Shown: positions 17,664-26,292 of the stretch, piece by piece
Layout of the letters: each line of letters opens with the position of its first letter
Numbering within the stretch: position 1 is the first letter of the stretch
NCBI RefSeq assembly: GCF_004298475.1
Contig: NZ_SCRP01000007.1
Span: forward strand, 90,407-154,406
Length of the DNA stretch: 64,000 nucleotides
DNA from: Paraburkholderia sp.
GTDB lineage: Bacteria > Pseudomonadota > Gammaproteobacteria > Burkholderiales > Burkholderiaceae
Direction: 5' to 3'
Program-made: the position numbers and the translations under genes
Notes under the pieces: generated by a model
What the model saw: the letters and a program-made list of their open reading frames with translations, nothing else
Database searches by the model: none
What the model was told of the DNA's origin: nothing

Positions 17664-19103
17664 ATGAACCGCAGTCCCCAGCCTTCCTCTTCAGACTCCG
17701 CGCCCGCTTTCACGGACGCGGCAGATCCTTCATCCGGCGCGGCAGCTGCCGCAGCGTCGTCGTGCGAAGCGCACGCGAGTGCTTTGCCGCATTCGTCGTC
17801 TTCGGCGCCGCTCGATGCAGCGGCGCTTGCCGCGCTTGCGACGCGCATCCGGACATGGGGACGCGAACTGGGGTTCGGTGCGATCGGCATCAGCGACACC
17901 GATCTGTCGCATGCCGAAGCGGGCCTCGCCGCGTGGCTCGAAGCGGGCTGCCACGGCGAAATGGATTATATGGCCAAACATGACATGAAACGTGCGCGGC
18001 CAGCGGAGCTTGTGGCCGGTACGCGACGCGTGATCACCGTGCGGATGTCTTATTTGCCGGCGGCGGCGCTCTCGCCCGACGCGGCCAGCGCAGGCGCCGC
18101 GGCGGCCGCAAGCGGGACGCAAGATTCAGTCCAGACCACACAAACTGCACAAGCCGCGCAAGGCGACTGGCGCGCACGCGAGCGTGCGCGGCTCGCCGAT
18201 CCGCAGGCCGCTGTCGTGTCGGTTTACGCGCGTGGCCGCGACTATCACAAGGTGCTGCGCGCGCGTTTGCAGCAACTCGCGGAGCGTATCGAGGGCGAGA
18301 TCGGATCGTACGGGCATCGCGTGTTCACCGATTCTGCGCCGGTGCTCGAAGTCGAACTCGCGCAAAAGGCGGGCGTGGGCTGGCGCGGCAAGCACACGCT
18401 GCTTCTGCAGCGCGACGCGGGCTCGCTCTTTTTCCTCGGCGAACTCTATGTCGACGTGCCGCTGCCGGTGGACGAAGATGCGGACGACAAAGCAGACAAC
18501 AAAGCGGACGACAAAGCAGCAACGACATCCACACCCGCGAAGGAAGCAGCAGGCGCGCATTGCGGCAGCTGCACGCGCTGCATCACCGCGTGCCCGACCG
18601 GCGCGATCACCGCGCCGTATCGCATGGACGCGCGGCGCTGCATTTCGTATCTGACGATCGAACTGAGGGGCAGTATTCCCCTGGAAATGCGCGAGCTGAT
18701 CGGCAATCGTGTGTATGGCTGCGACGACTGCCAGCTCGTGTGCCCGTGGAACAAGTTTGCGCAGGCCGCACCCGTCGCCGATTTCGACGTGCGGCACGGA
18801 CTCGATCGCGCGACACTCGTCGAGTTGTTTGCCTGGAGCGCAAAAGAATTCGACGAGCGTATGCAGGGCAGCCCGATCCGCCGCATCGGCTATGAGTGCT
18901 GGTTGCGCAATATCGCGGTCGGAATGGGCAACGCGTTGCGTGCGCCGCGCGTCCCCGCCGGGCAGCACGAGAGCGTGCTGCGCGCGGACAGGCCACTCGA
19001 CGCCGAAGCACGCGCGGCCATCGTCGCGGCGCTGCGCGCGCGCGAGCACGACGAATCGGAACTCGTACGCGAGCATGTGCAGTGGGCGCTCGAGGCGGCG
19101 TAG
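17664..19103 (+). CDS. queG: Epoxyqueuosine reductase QueG
   Basis: A cobalamin- and iron-sulfur-dependent reductase for the last step of queuosine synthesis in tRNA. Two 4Fe-4S motifs are seen: HCGSCTRCITACPTGAI and GCDDCQLVCPWNKF. The DUF1730 N-terminal domain has LGFGAIGISDTDLS and GEMDYMAKH. The protein has 479 aa, well above the usual 350-390, because of three low-complexity insertions: an N-terminal Ser/Ala stretch, a Q-T-A tract (18132-18167) and an A-D-D-K tract (18480-18515) just before the first cluster. A GTG three bases upstream of the ATG is an alternative start. The stop lies inside a 13-bp duplication. Confidence 0.95.
   Translation: MNRSPQPSSSDSAPAFTDAADPSSGAAAAAASSCEAHASALPHSSSSAPLDAAALAALATRIRTWGRELGFGAIGISDTDLSHAEAGLAAWLEAGCHGEMDYMAKHDMKRARPAELVAGTRRVITVRMSYLPAAALSPDAASAGAAAAASGTQDSVQTTQTAQAAQGDWRARERARLADPQAAVVSVYARGRDYHKVLRARLQQLAERIEGEIGSYGHRVFTDSAPVLEVELAQKAGVGWRGKHTLLLQRDAGSLFFLGELYVDVPLPVDEDADDKADNKADDKAATTSTPAKEAAGAHCGSCTRCITACPTGAITAPYRMDARRCISYLTIELRGSIPLEMRELIGNRVYGCDDCQLVCPWNKFAQAAPVADFDVRHGLDRATLVELFAWSAKEFDERMQGSPIRRIGYECWLRNIAVGMGNALRAPRVPAGQHESVLRADRPLDAEARAAIVAALRAREHDESELVREHVQWALEAA
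18132..18167. repeat. 9-bp in-frame repeat in queG
   Basis: Four 9-bp units (CAGACCACA, CAAACTGCA, CAAGCCGCG, CAAGGCGAC) encoding Q-T-T, Q-T-A, Q-A-A, Q-G-D. The stretch CAAGCCGCGCA is identical to one in the tsaE array. Confidence 0.85.
18480..18515. repeat. 12-bp in-frame repeat in queG
   Basis: GCGGACGACAAA, GCAGACAACAAA and GCGGACGACAAA in tandem, encoding A-D-D/N-K three times. Confidence 0.95.
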
Positions 19104-19122
19104 ATTACCGGCGTAGATTACA
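19097..19122. repeat. 13-bp tandem repeat spanning the queG stop codon
   Basis: GGCGTAGATTACC at 19097 and GGCGTAGATTACA at 19110. The queG TAG (19101-19103) is in the first copy. Confidence 0.95.
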
Positions 19123-19202
19123 AACCGCAGCGAAAACGAAGCGGCGAACGAGCCGCGCGCGGCAACCCTGGCACCCGCGCCGCGGCGCAGACGGAGGCAA
19201 GC

Positions 19203-19676
19203 ATGTTTAATGCAGTAATCGACGCACCGTTCGGCAAGATCGGCATCCGCACCGGCGGCGCGACGGTGCGCGAGATCGTCTATCTGCCCGAAACGGCCGC
19301 GAACTATGCGCCCGATTGCGCGCTCGCGGTGCGCACGGCGGCGCAGATCGTGCGCTATTTCGAGGATGCGTCCGCGGGCTTCGACTTGCCGCTCGCCGCA
19401 CTCGGCACGCCGTTCCAGCGGCGCGTGTGGCACGGCATCTGCGCGATCGGGCCGGGCGCGGTGCTCACCTATGGCGAACTGGGCAGGCGCATCGGCAGCG
19501 AGTCGGCGCGCGCGGTCGGTCAGGCGTGCGGCTCGAATCCTTTTCCGCTGGTGATCCCGTGTCACCGCGTGGTGTCGGCAAGCGGCATCGGCGGCTTCGC
19601 GCATCATGGCGGCGACGGGTTTTTCCGCAACGTGAAGCGCTGGCTGCTCGCGCACGAAGGCGCGTCGATCCGATGA
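19203..19676 (+). CDS. ogt: Methylated-DNA--[protein]-cysteine S-methyltransferase
   Basis: A suicide repair protein that removes O6-alkyl groups from guanine. The active-site motif is PCHRV near residue 119, preceded by the helix-turn-helix segment YGELGRRIGSESARAVGQA, whose Arg finger flips the base. The protein has 157 aa and lacks an Ada domain. A GGAGG lies 7 bases upstream of the ATG. Its stop overlaps the xerD start (ATGA), so the two are co-translated. Confidence 0.93.
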   Translation: MFNAVIDAPFGKIGIRTGGATVREIVYLPETAANYAPDCALAVRTAAQIVRYFEDASAGFDLPLAALGTPFQRRVWHGICAIGPGAVLTYGELGRRIGSESARAVGQACGSNPFPLVIPCHRVVSASGIGGFAHHGGDGFFRNVKRWLLAHEGASIR

Positions 19677-20653
19677 CCGGTGCGAACCCGCAGGCCGGCG
19701 CGCCGGCAACCGAGGCCGCTGCCGATACAGCCGATACCTTGACGCCCGAAGCCTCCGCCGCGCTCGGTACGAGCCTCCTGTGCATCGACACGTTTTGCGA
19801 CGCGCTGTGGCTCGAACACGGCCTCTCGCGCAACACGCTCGATGCGTACCGGCGCGATCTGCGCCTGTTCGCCGAGTGGCTCGCGAGCGCGCGTTCGAGC
19901 ACGCTCGACACCGCGCGCGAAGACGATCTCTTTGCCTACAGCGCGCGCCGCAAGGAAGACAAATCGACGTCGGCGAACCGGCGGCTTTCGGTCTTTCGCC
20001 GCTATTACGGCTGGGCGCTGCGCGAGCAGCGCGTGCATGCCGATCCGACCGTGCGCATCCGCTCGGCGAAACAGCCGCCGCGCTTTCCCTCGACGCTCAG
20101 CGAAGCGCAGGTCGAGGCGCTGCTCGGCGCCGCCGATGTCACGACGCCGCTTGGCCTGCGTGATCGCACGATGCTCGAACTGATGTACGCGAGCGGCCTG
20201 CGCGTGACCGAACTCGTGACGCTGAAGACCGTCGAGGTCGGGCTGAACGAAGGCGTTGTGCGCGTGCTCGGCAAGGGCGCGAAAGAGCGGCTGATTCCGT
20301 TCGGCGAGGAGGCGCATGCGTGGATCGAGCGCTATCTGCGCGAGGCGCGGCCCGTGCTGCTCGGCGCGCGCACGGCCGACGCGCTGTTCGTGACCGCGCG
20401 CGCGCAGGGCATGACGCGCCAGCAGTTCTGGCACATCATCAAGCGCCACGCGGCGGCGGCGGACGTGCATGCGCCGCTCTCGCCGCACACGCTGCGCCAC
20501 GCGTTCGCGACGCACCTGCTCAATCACGGCGCGGATCTGCGCGTCGTGCAGTTGCTGCTCGGCCACAGCGACATCTCGACGACGCAGATCTACACGCACG
20601 TCGCGCGCGAGCGCCTCAAGGTGCTGCACGCGAAACACCATCCGCGCGGGTAA
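19673..20653 (+). CDS. xerD: Tyrosine recombinase XerD
   Basis: Resolves chromosome dimers at dif together with XerC and FtsK. It has 326 aa. The SAM-like N-terminal domain covers residues ~35-125. Catalytic residues are Arg in GLRVTEL, Lys in GKGAKERLIPF, His and Arg in SPHTLRHAFATHLL, His in LLGHSDIS and the nucleophile Tyr in TTQIYTHV. The start is the ATG overlapping the ogt stop; longer open frames upstream run antiframe through ogt. The first ~30 residues are an Ala/Thr-rich extension not needed for the domain. Confidence 0.95.
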   Translation: MTGANPQAGAPATEAAADTADTLTPEASAALGTSLLCIDTFCDALWLEHGLSRNTLDAYRRDLRLFAEWLASARSSTLDTAREDDLFAYSARRKEDKSTSANRRLSVFRRYYGWALREQRVHADPTVRIRSAKQPPRFPSTLSEAQVEALLGAADVTTPLGLRDRTMLELMYASGLRVTELVTLKTVEVGLNEGVVRVLGKGAKERLIPFGEEAHAWIERYLREARPVLLGARTADALFVTARAQGMTRQQFWHIIKRHAAAADVHAPLSPHTLRHAFATHLLNHGADLRVVQLLLGHSDISTTQIYTHVARERLKVLHAKHHPRG

Positions 20654-20744
20654 TACGACGTGGCGAAGTGGCGGCGCAACGACGCGGCGGCGCTTCGTCT
20701 CCGCCTCGATGCAGCCCGGCGCGCGTGCGCATTACAATGCGCCG

Positions 20745-21236
20745 ATGAGCAAATCGAAACACGTCTCCGAAACGCCCGCCACGCAGATGCTGCGCCGCGC
20801 GGGCGTCGCCTTTGGCGAACATCCCTACGAATACGTCGAGCACGGCGGCACCTCCGAATCGGCGCGTCAGCTTGGCGTGGACGAGCATCGCGTCGTCAAG
20901 ACGCTCGTGATGGAAGACGAGCACGCGAAGCCGCTGATCGTGCTGATGCACGGCGACCGCACGGTATCGACGAAGAACCTCGCGCGCCAGATCGGCGCGA
21001 AGCGCATCGAGCCCTGCAAGCCCGAAGTCGCGAACCGGCATTCCGGATATCTCGTCGGCGGCACCTCGCCGTTCGGCACGAAGAAGACGATGCCGGTCTT
21101 CGTCGAATCGTCGATCCTCGAACTCGACGCCATCTGGCTCAACGGCGGACGCCGAGGCTATCTCGTGAGCCTCGCGCCCGCCGTGCTCGTCGAACTGCTC
21201 GGCGCGAAGCCCGTGCAGTGCGCGAGCGTCGAGTAA
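20745..21236 (+). CDS. ybaK: Cys-tRNA(Pro)/Cys-tRNA(Cys) deacylase YbaK
   Basis: Removes cysteine mischarged on tRNA(Pro). It has 163 aa. Family landmarks: VFKT-like VVKTLVM, GDRTVSTKNLARQIG with the conserved Lys, GYLVGGTSPFGTKK and GGRRGYLVSL. The ATG at 20745 is the first codon compatible with homology. It is probably co-transcribed with xerD (91 bases). The stop codon is inside a four-copy 10-bp tandem repeat. Confidence 0.93.
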   Translation: MSKSKHVSETPATQMLRRAGVAFGEHPYEYVEHGGTSESARQLGVDEHRVVKTLVMEDEHAKPLIVLMHGDRTVSTKNLARQIGAKRIEPCKPEVANRHSGYLVGGTSPFGTKKTMPVFVESSILELDAIWLNGGRRGYLVSLAPAVLVELLGAKPVQCASVE

Positions 21237-21270
21237 CGTCGTGTAGCTTCGAGTAGCGTCAGGTAACGGC
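21231..21270. repeat. 10-bp tandem repeat, four copies, spanning the ybaK stop codon
   Basis: GAGTAACGTC, GTGTAGCTTC, GAGTAGCGTC and AGGTAACGGC in exact 10-bp register. The first holds the ybaK TAA; each copy carries TAA or TAG at the same place. Confidence 0.95.
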
Positions 21271-21416
21271 GGGCGGGTGGCAGCGCGCCGCGCGCATCGG
21301 CAGGTTCCCGGGTTCGCGCGCACCGCGCGCTTCGGTAGAATGGGCGGCCTCGCGCATCGGGCGAGGCCACGATGGCCGCGCCGTGCGCCACGTTCAACCT
21401 CCACCGGGTCTCGTGC

Positions 21417-22040
21417 ATGTACAACTTGTTCGTCGCCGTTCTGGCCTATCTGATCGGCTCGGTTTCGTTTGCCGTGGTCGTGAGCGCCTCGATGGGCCTC
21501 GCCGATCCGCGCTCCTACGGCTCCGGCAATCCCGGCGCGACCAATGTCCTGCGCAGCGGCAACAAGAAGGCCGCGATCCTCACGCTGCTCGGCGACGCCT
21601 TCAAGGGCTGGCTGGCCGTGTGGCTCGTCGCGCACTACGGTCCGCGCTTCGGTCTCGGCGACGCAGCGATTGCACTCGCCGCCATCGCCGTGTTCCTCGG
21701 CCATCTCTATCCGGTGTTCTTCCGCTTCCAGGGCGGCAAGGGCGTGGCCACCGCCGCGGGCGTGCTGCTCGCGATCCATCCGGTGCTCGGCGGCGCGACG
21801 GTGCTCACCTGGCTCATCGTCGCGTTCTTCTTCCGCTACTCGTCGCTCGCGGCGCTCGCCGCAGCCGTGTTCGCGCCGCTCTACGACGTCTTCATGTTCG
21901 GCCCGAATGTCATCGCGCTCGCGGTTCTCGGGATGAGCGTGCTGCTGTTCTGGCGCCATCGCTCGAATATTTCGAAGCTGATCGCGGGCACCGAAAGCCG
22001 CATCGGCGACAAGAAGAAAACCGCTGAAACCGGTCAATAA
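21417..22040 (+). CDS. plsY: Glycerol-3-phosphate acyltransferase PlsY
   Basis: An inner-membrane enzyme using acyl-phosphate to acylate glycerol-3-phosphate, starting phospholipid synthesis. It has 207 aa with about five to seven membrane segments. Conserved loops: [34 protein letters not shown]. The start at ATG 21417 gives [15 protein letters not shown], the usual N-terminus. The C-terminus and stop are part of a 12-bp tandem repeat, so two in-frame stops occur four codons apart. Confidence 0.96.
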   Translation: MYNLFVAVLAYLIGSVSFAVVVSASMGLADPRSYGSGNPGATNVLRSGNKKAAILTLLGDAFKGWLAVWLVAHYGPRFGLGDAAIALAAIAVFLGHLYPVFFRFQGGKGVATAAGVLLAIHPVLGGATVLTWLIVAFFFRYSSLAALAAAVFAPLYDVFMFGPNVIALAVLGMSVLLFWRHRSNISKLIAGTESRIGDKKKTAETGQ

Positions 22041-22070
22041 GCCGGTCGATAAGCTGGTCAACAAGCCGGT
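22030..22070. repeat. 12-bp tandem repeat spanning the plsY stop codon
   Basis: CCGGTCAATAAG, CCGGTCGATAAG and CTGGTCAACAAG at 22030, 22042 and 22054, then a partial copy. The plsY TAA is in the first and an in-frame TAA recurs in the second. Confidence 0.95.
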
Positions 22071-22081
22071 TTTGCAGCAAG

Positions 22082-22102
22082 AGCGGGCCTGCGTGCCCGC
22101 TT
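22082..22102 (+). terminator. Possible terminator hairpin after plsY
   Basis: AGCGGGC and GCCCGCT form a 7-bp stem around a short loop. The downstream T content is modest, so confidence is low. Confidence 0.5.
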
Positions 22103-22206
22103 CGTCATTCACAGCGGCATCCGCGCCGCTGCCCGCCGCCTTACACCCCGCCTGTTTCCTCCGTTCTGTTCGATTCGTAGGTTCGCACCCCGTATATTGA
22201 TACGGC

Positions 22207-22234
22207 TCAAGTTTGCCGTGGCGACTGCCGTAAA
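22207..22234 (+). promoter_or_regulatory. Probable sigma-28 (FliA) promoter of the chemoreceptor gene
   Basis: TCAAGTTT, 12 bases, then GCCGTAAA. This resembles the FliA consensus (TAAAGTTT, 11 bases, GCCGATAA). It would start transcription about 55 bases before the MCP ATG, fitting a flagellar-regulon chemoreceptor. Confidence 0.6.
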
Positions 22235-22297
22235 CCCGAGGCATGGCCCAGGACCGTTCCTGGCGGCCAACTCGCTTTTTGCAGGAGCCGACTTCTC

Positions 22298-24097
22298 ATG
22301 CTTTCCACCCTCCGCGCGCGTATCGTCGCGCTCGCCGCCGCTATTGTCGTCGTCGCGCTCGGCGCGAATACGGCCCTCGAATACTTCGTCGCAAAGTCGC
22401 ACAGCACAGAAGCGGTGAACAGCACGCTCTCGGCCGTCGAGAGCAGCGAGGCTGCCGGCATCGGCGGCTGGGTCGCTTTACACGCGCAGATGATCAACTC
22501 GCTGCAGGACGCCGTGCTGGCCGGGGATCCCCTTCCCGCGCTGAAGCAGGTTGCGCTGGCGGGCGGCTTCATGAACGTCTACGCCGGCTTCGCGGACAAG
22601 ACCTCGAAGTTCTCCGATCCGACCGGCATTCCGCCCGATTACGACCCGACCGGGCGCCCCTGGTACAAGCAGGCCGTCGCGGCAGGCAAGGGCATCGTGA
22701 CGGCGCCGTACGTCGATGCCGCCACCGGCAAGCTCGTGGTGACGTTCGCCGTGCCCGTGATTCGCGACGGCGCGGTGAAGGCCGTCGTCGCGGGCGACGT
22801 GACGATGGACAGCGTGATTGCAAACGTGCGTTCGATCCGCCCGACGCCGGGCAGCTTCGGCATGCTCGTCGACAGCACGGGCCAGATCGTCGCGCACCCG
22901 GACGAGAAGCTCACGCTCAAGCCCATCTCGGATGTCGCGTCCGAACTGACCGGCGATCGCCTCGCCGCGCTCTTCGCCGCGCCGGACCCGCTGGCCGTGG
23001 ACGCGGGCGGCAGCGTCAAGCTGATGCGCGCACAGCCCGTCGCGGGCACCGACTGGCACGTGATCGTCGCGCTCGACCGCACGGATGCGACCGCGGACAT
23101 GCGCTCGCTGCTGACCGCTTCGCTGATCGCGCTGGTCGTGATCGCGGTGGCGGCGGCCGCGGTGGTGGTGGCGGCGACGGCGGTGACCTTCAAACGGCTC
23201 TCGAACGTGCGCGATGCGATGGACGGTATCGGCGCGGGCGAGGGCGATCTCACGCACCGCCTGCCCGACGAGGGCAACGATGAAGTCGCGCAGATCGCGC
23301 GCTCGTTCAACGCGTTCATGGACAAGATGCGCCAGGTGATGCGCCAGATCCGCGACGCGAGCGAGTCGGTGCGCACCGCGAGCGACGAGATCGCCGCGGG
23401 CAACATCGATTTGTCGAGCCGCACCGAATCGGCGGCGTCGAACCTGCAGCAGACGGCCGCGTCGATGGAGGAGATCACCTCGACGCTCGCGCAGTCGGCC
23501 AACGCGGCGCGGCAGGCTGACCTGACGGTGGCGTCGGCGTCGCAGGCGGCGTCGCGCGGCGGCGTGGTGATCGGCGACGTCGTGCGCACGATGGACGCTA
23601 TCGAAGAAGCATCGGTGAAGATCGCCGACATCATCGGCGTGATCGACGGCATCGCGTTCCAGACCAACATCCTCGCGCTCAACGCGGCGGTGGAAGCGGC
23701 GCGCGCGGGCGAGCAGGGCCGCGGCTTCGCGGTCGTGGCGGGCGAGGTGCGCAGCCTTGCGCAGCGCAGCGCGCAGGCCGCGCGAGAAATCAAGGAACTG
23801 ATCGAATCGACGGTGACGAGCGTGAAGTCGGGCTCGCAACTCGTGCACGATGCGGGCGACACGATGGACGAAATCCTGCGCAACGTCGCGAACGTCACGA
23901 GCATCATCTCCGAAGTGACGGGCGCGGCAGCCGAGCAGACGCGCGGCATCGAGGAGGTGAATCGCGCGGTGAACCAGCTCGACGAGATGGTGACGCACAA
24001 CGCGTCGCTCGTCGAAGAATCGACGGCGGCTGCCGCCGCGCTGCGCGGCCAGGCCGCGAATCTCGCCGATTCGGTGGGGCAGTTCAAGCTCGACTGA
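22298..24097 (+). CDS. Methyl-accepting chemotaxis protein with periplasmic dCache-type sensor
   Basis: A 599-aa membrane receptor. TM1 covers about residues 7-29; a periplasmic Cache domain covers about 35-270, with [12 protein letters not shown] and [19 protein letters not shown] typical of dCache_1, often an amino-acid or organic-acid sensor. TM2 covers about 273-297, a HAMP about 298-350, and the signalling domain about 370-590 with hairpin tip [16 protein letters not shown]. No C-terminal CheR/B-tethering pentapeptide is seen. The ligand is not predictable. A sigma-28-like promoter lies upstream. Confidence 0.95.
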   Translation: MLSTLRARIVALAAAIVVVALGANTALEYFVAKSHSTEAVNSTLSAVESSEAAGIGGWVALHAQMINSLQDAVLAGDPLPALKQVALAGGFMNVYAGFADKTSKFSDPTGIPPDYDPTGRPWYKQAVAAGKGIVTAPYVDAATGKLVVTFAVPVIRDGAVKAVVAGDVTMDSVIANVRSIRPTPGSFGMLVDSTGQIVAHPDEKLTLKPISDVASELTGDRLAALFAAPDPLAVDAGGSVKLMRAQPVAGTDWHVIVALDRTDATADMRSLLTASLIALVVIAVAAAAVVVAATAVTFKRLSNVRDAMDGIGAGEGDLTHRLPDEGNDEVAQIARSFNAFMDKMRQVMRQIRDASESVRTASDEIAAGNIDLSSRTESAASNLQQTAASMEEITSTLAQSANAARQADLTVASASQAASRGGVVIGDVVRTMDAIEEASVKIADIIGVIDGIAFQTNILALNAAVEAARAGEQGRGFAVVAGEVRSLAQRSAQAAREIKELIESTVTSVKSGSQLVHDAGDTMDEILRNVANVTSIISEVTGAAAEQTRGIEEVNRAVNQLDEMVTHNASLVEESTAAAAALRGQAANLADSVGQFKLD

Positions 24098-24146
24098 GCG
24101 GAGCGGAGCGGCGCAGGCGGGACGGCGCACGATAACGGCGCACGAT
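24096..24146. repeat. Tandem repeats at the MCP stop and just after it
   Basis: GAGCG is repeated three times from 24096 (the TGA of the MCP is at 24095-24097). A 13-bp duplication with core ACGGCGCACGAT follows at 24122 and 24135. Confidence 0.8.
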
Positions 24147-24270
24147 GCGCGGCCTGTCGTTCAAGACGACCATGGGCAACGTGCTGACGCTTACGCCGCC
24201 CCTGACCGTTACGCCCGGGCAGATGCTGGAAGCGCTGGCGGTGATCGAAGAAGCGATGGTGGCCGGGACA
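24145..24270 (+). pseudogene. 3' stub of a class III (ornithine/GABA-type) aminotransferase
   Basis: From the ATG at 24145 the translation begins RGLSFKTTMGNVLTLTPP and continues LTVTPGQMLEALAVIEEAM. This is the characteristic C-terminus of class III PLP aminotransferases, where the conserved small domain ends in a helix. An in-frame TAA lies 12 bases upstream, so nothing N-terminal remains; the full enzyme has about 430 aa. The frame runs on to 24396 without similarity. It is a deletion remnant between the MCP and the yaiI-like gene. Confidence 0.7.
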
Positions 24271-24414
24271 TCGGCTGATGGAGGAAAACGGCAGAAAACG
24301 GCAGAAAGCCGGACGTGCGCTCGCGAAGCCGCGTGGGAAGGATCCGTGGCGTCGCGCGGAATCACGGCAAGCGCCTGGTATATGATCGCGTCCTAACGTA
24401 CTGGAATGATCTTC

Positions 24415-24882
24415 ATGCAAGTGCTGGTCGACGCCGACGCCTGTCCTGCCGTCATCAAAGACATGTTGTTTCGGGCCGCGCGGCGTGCCGAAGTGCACGT
24501 GACGCTGGTTGCCAACCAGTATTTGCGCACGCCGCCGTCTCCGTTTATCAAGTCGATCCAGGTGCCTGCGGGTTTCGATGCAGCCGATGCGCGCATCGTA
24601 GAACTTGTCACAGCGGGCGATCTGGTGATTACCGCGGATATCCCGCTCGCCGCTGCGGTAATCGAGCGCGGCGGACACGCGCTCGATCCGCGCGGAAACT
24701 GGTTCACGCCGGACAATATCCGCGAGCGCCTGACCATGCGCGACGTCATGGAGCAACTGCGCAATTCGGGCGTTGAAACGGGCGGGCCGACGCCCTTCAG
24801 TGCGCGTGACAGCAAGGCGTTTGCGGGCCAGCTCGACCGGTTTCTCGCACGCCATAGCGCGCCGCCTCGAGGGGCGGCCTAG
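24415..24882 (+). CDS. YaiI/YqxD family (DUF188) protein
   Basis: A protein of 155 aa. The family N-terminus [14 protein letters not shown] carries conserved Asp residues of a PIN-like nuclease fold, and [16 protein letters not shown] and [12 protein letters not shown] follow. The function is not established experimentally to my knowledge. The ATG at 24415 gives the standard N-terminus [11 protein letters not shown]; an ATG nine bases earlier is possible but overlaps the GGA ribosome site. Confidence 0.9.
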   Translation: MQVLVDADACPAVIKDMLFRAARRAEVHVTLVANQYLRTPPSPFIKSIQVPAGFDAADARIVELVTAGDLVITADIPLAAAVIERGGHALDPRGNWFTPDNIRERLTMRDVMEQLRNSGVETGGPTPFSARDSKAFAGQLDRFLARHSAPPRGAA

Positions 24883-24913
24883 TTTCCGCTCGGTCGTCGC
24901 TCAATTGCCACTC

Positions 24914-24967
24914 TGTTGCCGCGCGGTTGCTACGCAGTTGCCGCGCAGTTGCACGCAGTTGCCGCGA
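24914..24967. repeat. 10-11-bp tandem repeat between the yaiI-like gene and infA
   Basis: Five degenerate copies of AGTTGCCGCGC. They lie in the convergent gap of 122 bases and take up nearly half of it. Confidence 0.9.
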
Positions 24968-25004
24968 TCAGACGCGAACGCGTGCGCTCAGGACCACGGA
25001 ACGT

Positions 25005-25271
25005 TTATCGGCGGTGCATGCCGCTGCGCGGCTGTCCAGCCGGCGCGCGCTCGTCCTTGTGGCGGAAGTTGATCCGTCCTTTCGTCAGATCGTAGACCGA
25101 CAACTCCAGCGTGACCCGGTCACCGGCGAGAATGCGAATGTGATTCTTGCGCATGCGGCCCGATGCATACGCACTGACCACCACGCCGTTTTCGAGCGTG
25201 ACGCGGTATTTGCTGTCCGGCAGCACTTCGTCGACGACTCCGTCGAGTTCCAGCAGTTCTTCCTTTGCCAA
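25005..25271 (-). CDS. infA: Translation initiation factor IF-1 (second-copy type)
   Basis: An OB-fold factor binding the 30S A-site during initiation. It has 88 aa. The start is a TTG at 25271 with GGAGG 7 bases upstream, giving [18 protein letters not shown], the normal IF-1 N-terminus; an ATG 39 bases further up adds sequence without similarity. [21 protein letters not shown] is typical (residues ~40-60). The C-terminus is extended by about 15 residues ([16 protein letters not shown]) over E. coli IF-1. Burkholderia species carry two infA genes, one in the ribosomal-protein operon; this one, away from ribosomal genes, is the other. Confidence 0.95.
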   Translation of the reverse strand: MAKEELLELDGVVDEVLPDSKYRVTLENGVVVSAYASGRMRKNHIRILAGDRVTLELSVYDLTKGRINFRHKDERAPAGQPRSGMHRR

Positions 25272-25717
25272 ATCAATGCCTCCAAAGAGCGTCGTGTCGC
25301 GTCGATGCAAGACGTCGGCGCATACGGCCGGTTACTGCATCGCTTTCGCGCAGGGTGATGTTGAGCGTTGTCCGGCGCAATTCGCCGATACGCGCCAAAG
25401 CGCACGGGCGCGAACCGGGCCAGGGAGCAACGATGTTCGTGGCGGCGAAATCCGGCAATCCAGAAGAGCCTGGGATTTTCCGGGGAATGCGCCTGAGTGA
25501 TGCCGTCGATCAGTACCCGGTTCTCAGCCAGCTGGCGTGAACCCGTTATCGACCGGTAGACGCGAAGACGAGCAAACCATGAACACCACACCTTTCACCT
25601 GCAGATGCGGCGCAAACAGGAATGCCGGAGAAGAGGGATGCCTTGCCGTAGCGCGCGAGCGCCACGGCAAGGCAAGAGAATCGCGCCGCCCCAATGGGCG
25701 AACGCCATCAGACAGCT
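25272..25717. other. 446-base non-coding interval between cspA and infA
   Basis: No open frame here shows recognisable similarity. It holds the infA leader and promoter and, near cspA, a long hairpin at 25640-25673. The upstream infA sequence has no obvious -35/-10 pair that I can defend. Confidence 0.6.
25640..25673 (-). terminator. Strong hairpin downstream of cspA
   Basis: GCCTTGCCGT pairs with ACGGCAAGGC (10 bp), then one mismatch, then GCGC pairs with GCGC around GCGA. It lies 45 bases past the cspA stop. The T run is weak, so it may stabilise the mRNA 3' end rather than terminate by itself. Confidence 0.7.
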
Positions 25718-25921
25718 TTACAGCGGCGTGATGTTCGAAGCCTGCAGACCCTTCGGGCCACGCTTCGTTTCGTAGCTGACCTTCTGGCCTTCAGCCAGCG
25801 TCTTGAAGCCCGTGCCCTTCACTTCGGAGAAGTGGGCGAACAGGTCGTCGCCGCCCTTGTCCGGGGTGATGAAGCCAAAGCCCTTGCTATCGTTGAACCA
25901 CTTAACAGTACCGGTTTCCAC
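25718..25921 (-). CDS. cspA: Cold-shock protein, CspA family
   Basis: A single OB-fold RNA/DNA chaperone of 67 aa. RNP1 is KGFGFI and RNP2 is DLFAHF. The start is a GTG at 25921, with AAGGA 7 bases upstream, giving [18 protein letters not shown]; the longer frame to 25939 has no ribosome site. It has a long upstream non-coding region, as often found for cold-shock genes with regulatory leaders. Confidence 0.96.
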   Translation of the reverse strand: METGTVKWFNDSKGFGFITPDKGGDDLFAHFSEVKGTGFKTLAEGQKVSYETKRGPKGLQASNITPL

Positions 25922-26292
25922 TAGTAAATCCTTAAACAAACGAACAAAAATTCACGCCCCGGAAAAGAAGGCGAATGAAAAATCAAAAAAGAAGAGGTCA
26001 ACGAGAGCCGCATGAAGCGGCAAAAGATGAGCAATCAAGCATTTTGGCGATTTTGCCCGGTGACGGTACCCGGTGTCCAGTGGCACGTCAAGCGCTTTTT
26101 TCGGGCAGTAGGGTTAATTTCCTGCTTTTTCCGCAGCAAGCACGCGTCTTTTTATGCGCTGTGATCGCCAGGCGCTCGGGGCAACGATTGCCGGATTCGC
26201 ACGCCGTGCGAGGTTGCGCGAGGTTGTGAGCAGCGAAGGCACGGCAACCGTGGCGTGCGCCTTCAGCGTATGCATTTCGCCTGTGCGATCGA
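25922..26292. other. 371-base cspA upstream region
   Basis: Non-coding and locally A/T-richer than its surroundings, with an A-rich stretch around 25975-26000. It probably contains the cspA promoter and a 5' leader. I see no cold-box match that I would defend. Confidence 0.5.

Noticed and set aside
17069-17899. Upstream extension of the amiC frame
   Set aside because: It runs antiframe through tsaE; the true N-terminus carries the Tat signal at 17068.
24271-24396. Rest of the frame following the aminotransferase stub
   Set aside because: Loses similarity after the helix; treated as read-through, not as a gene.
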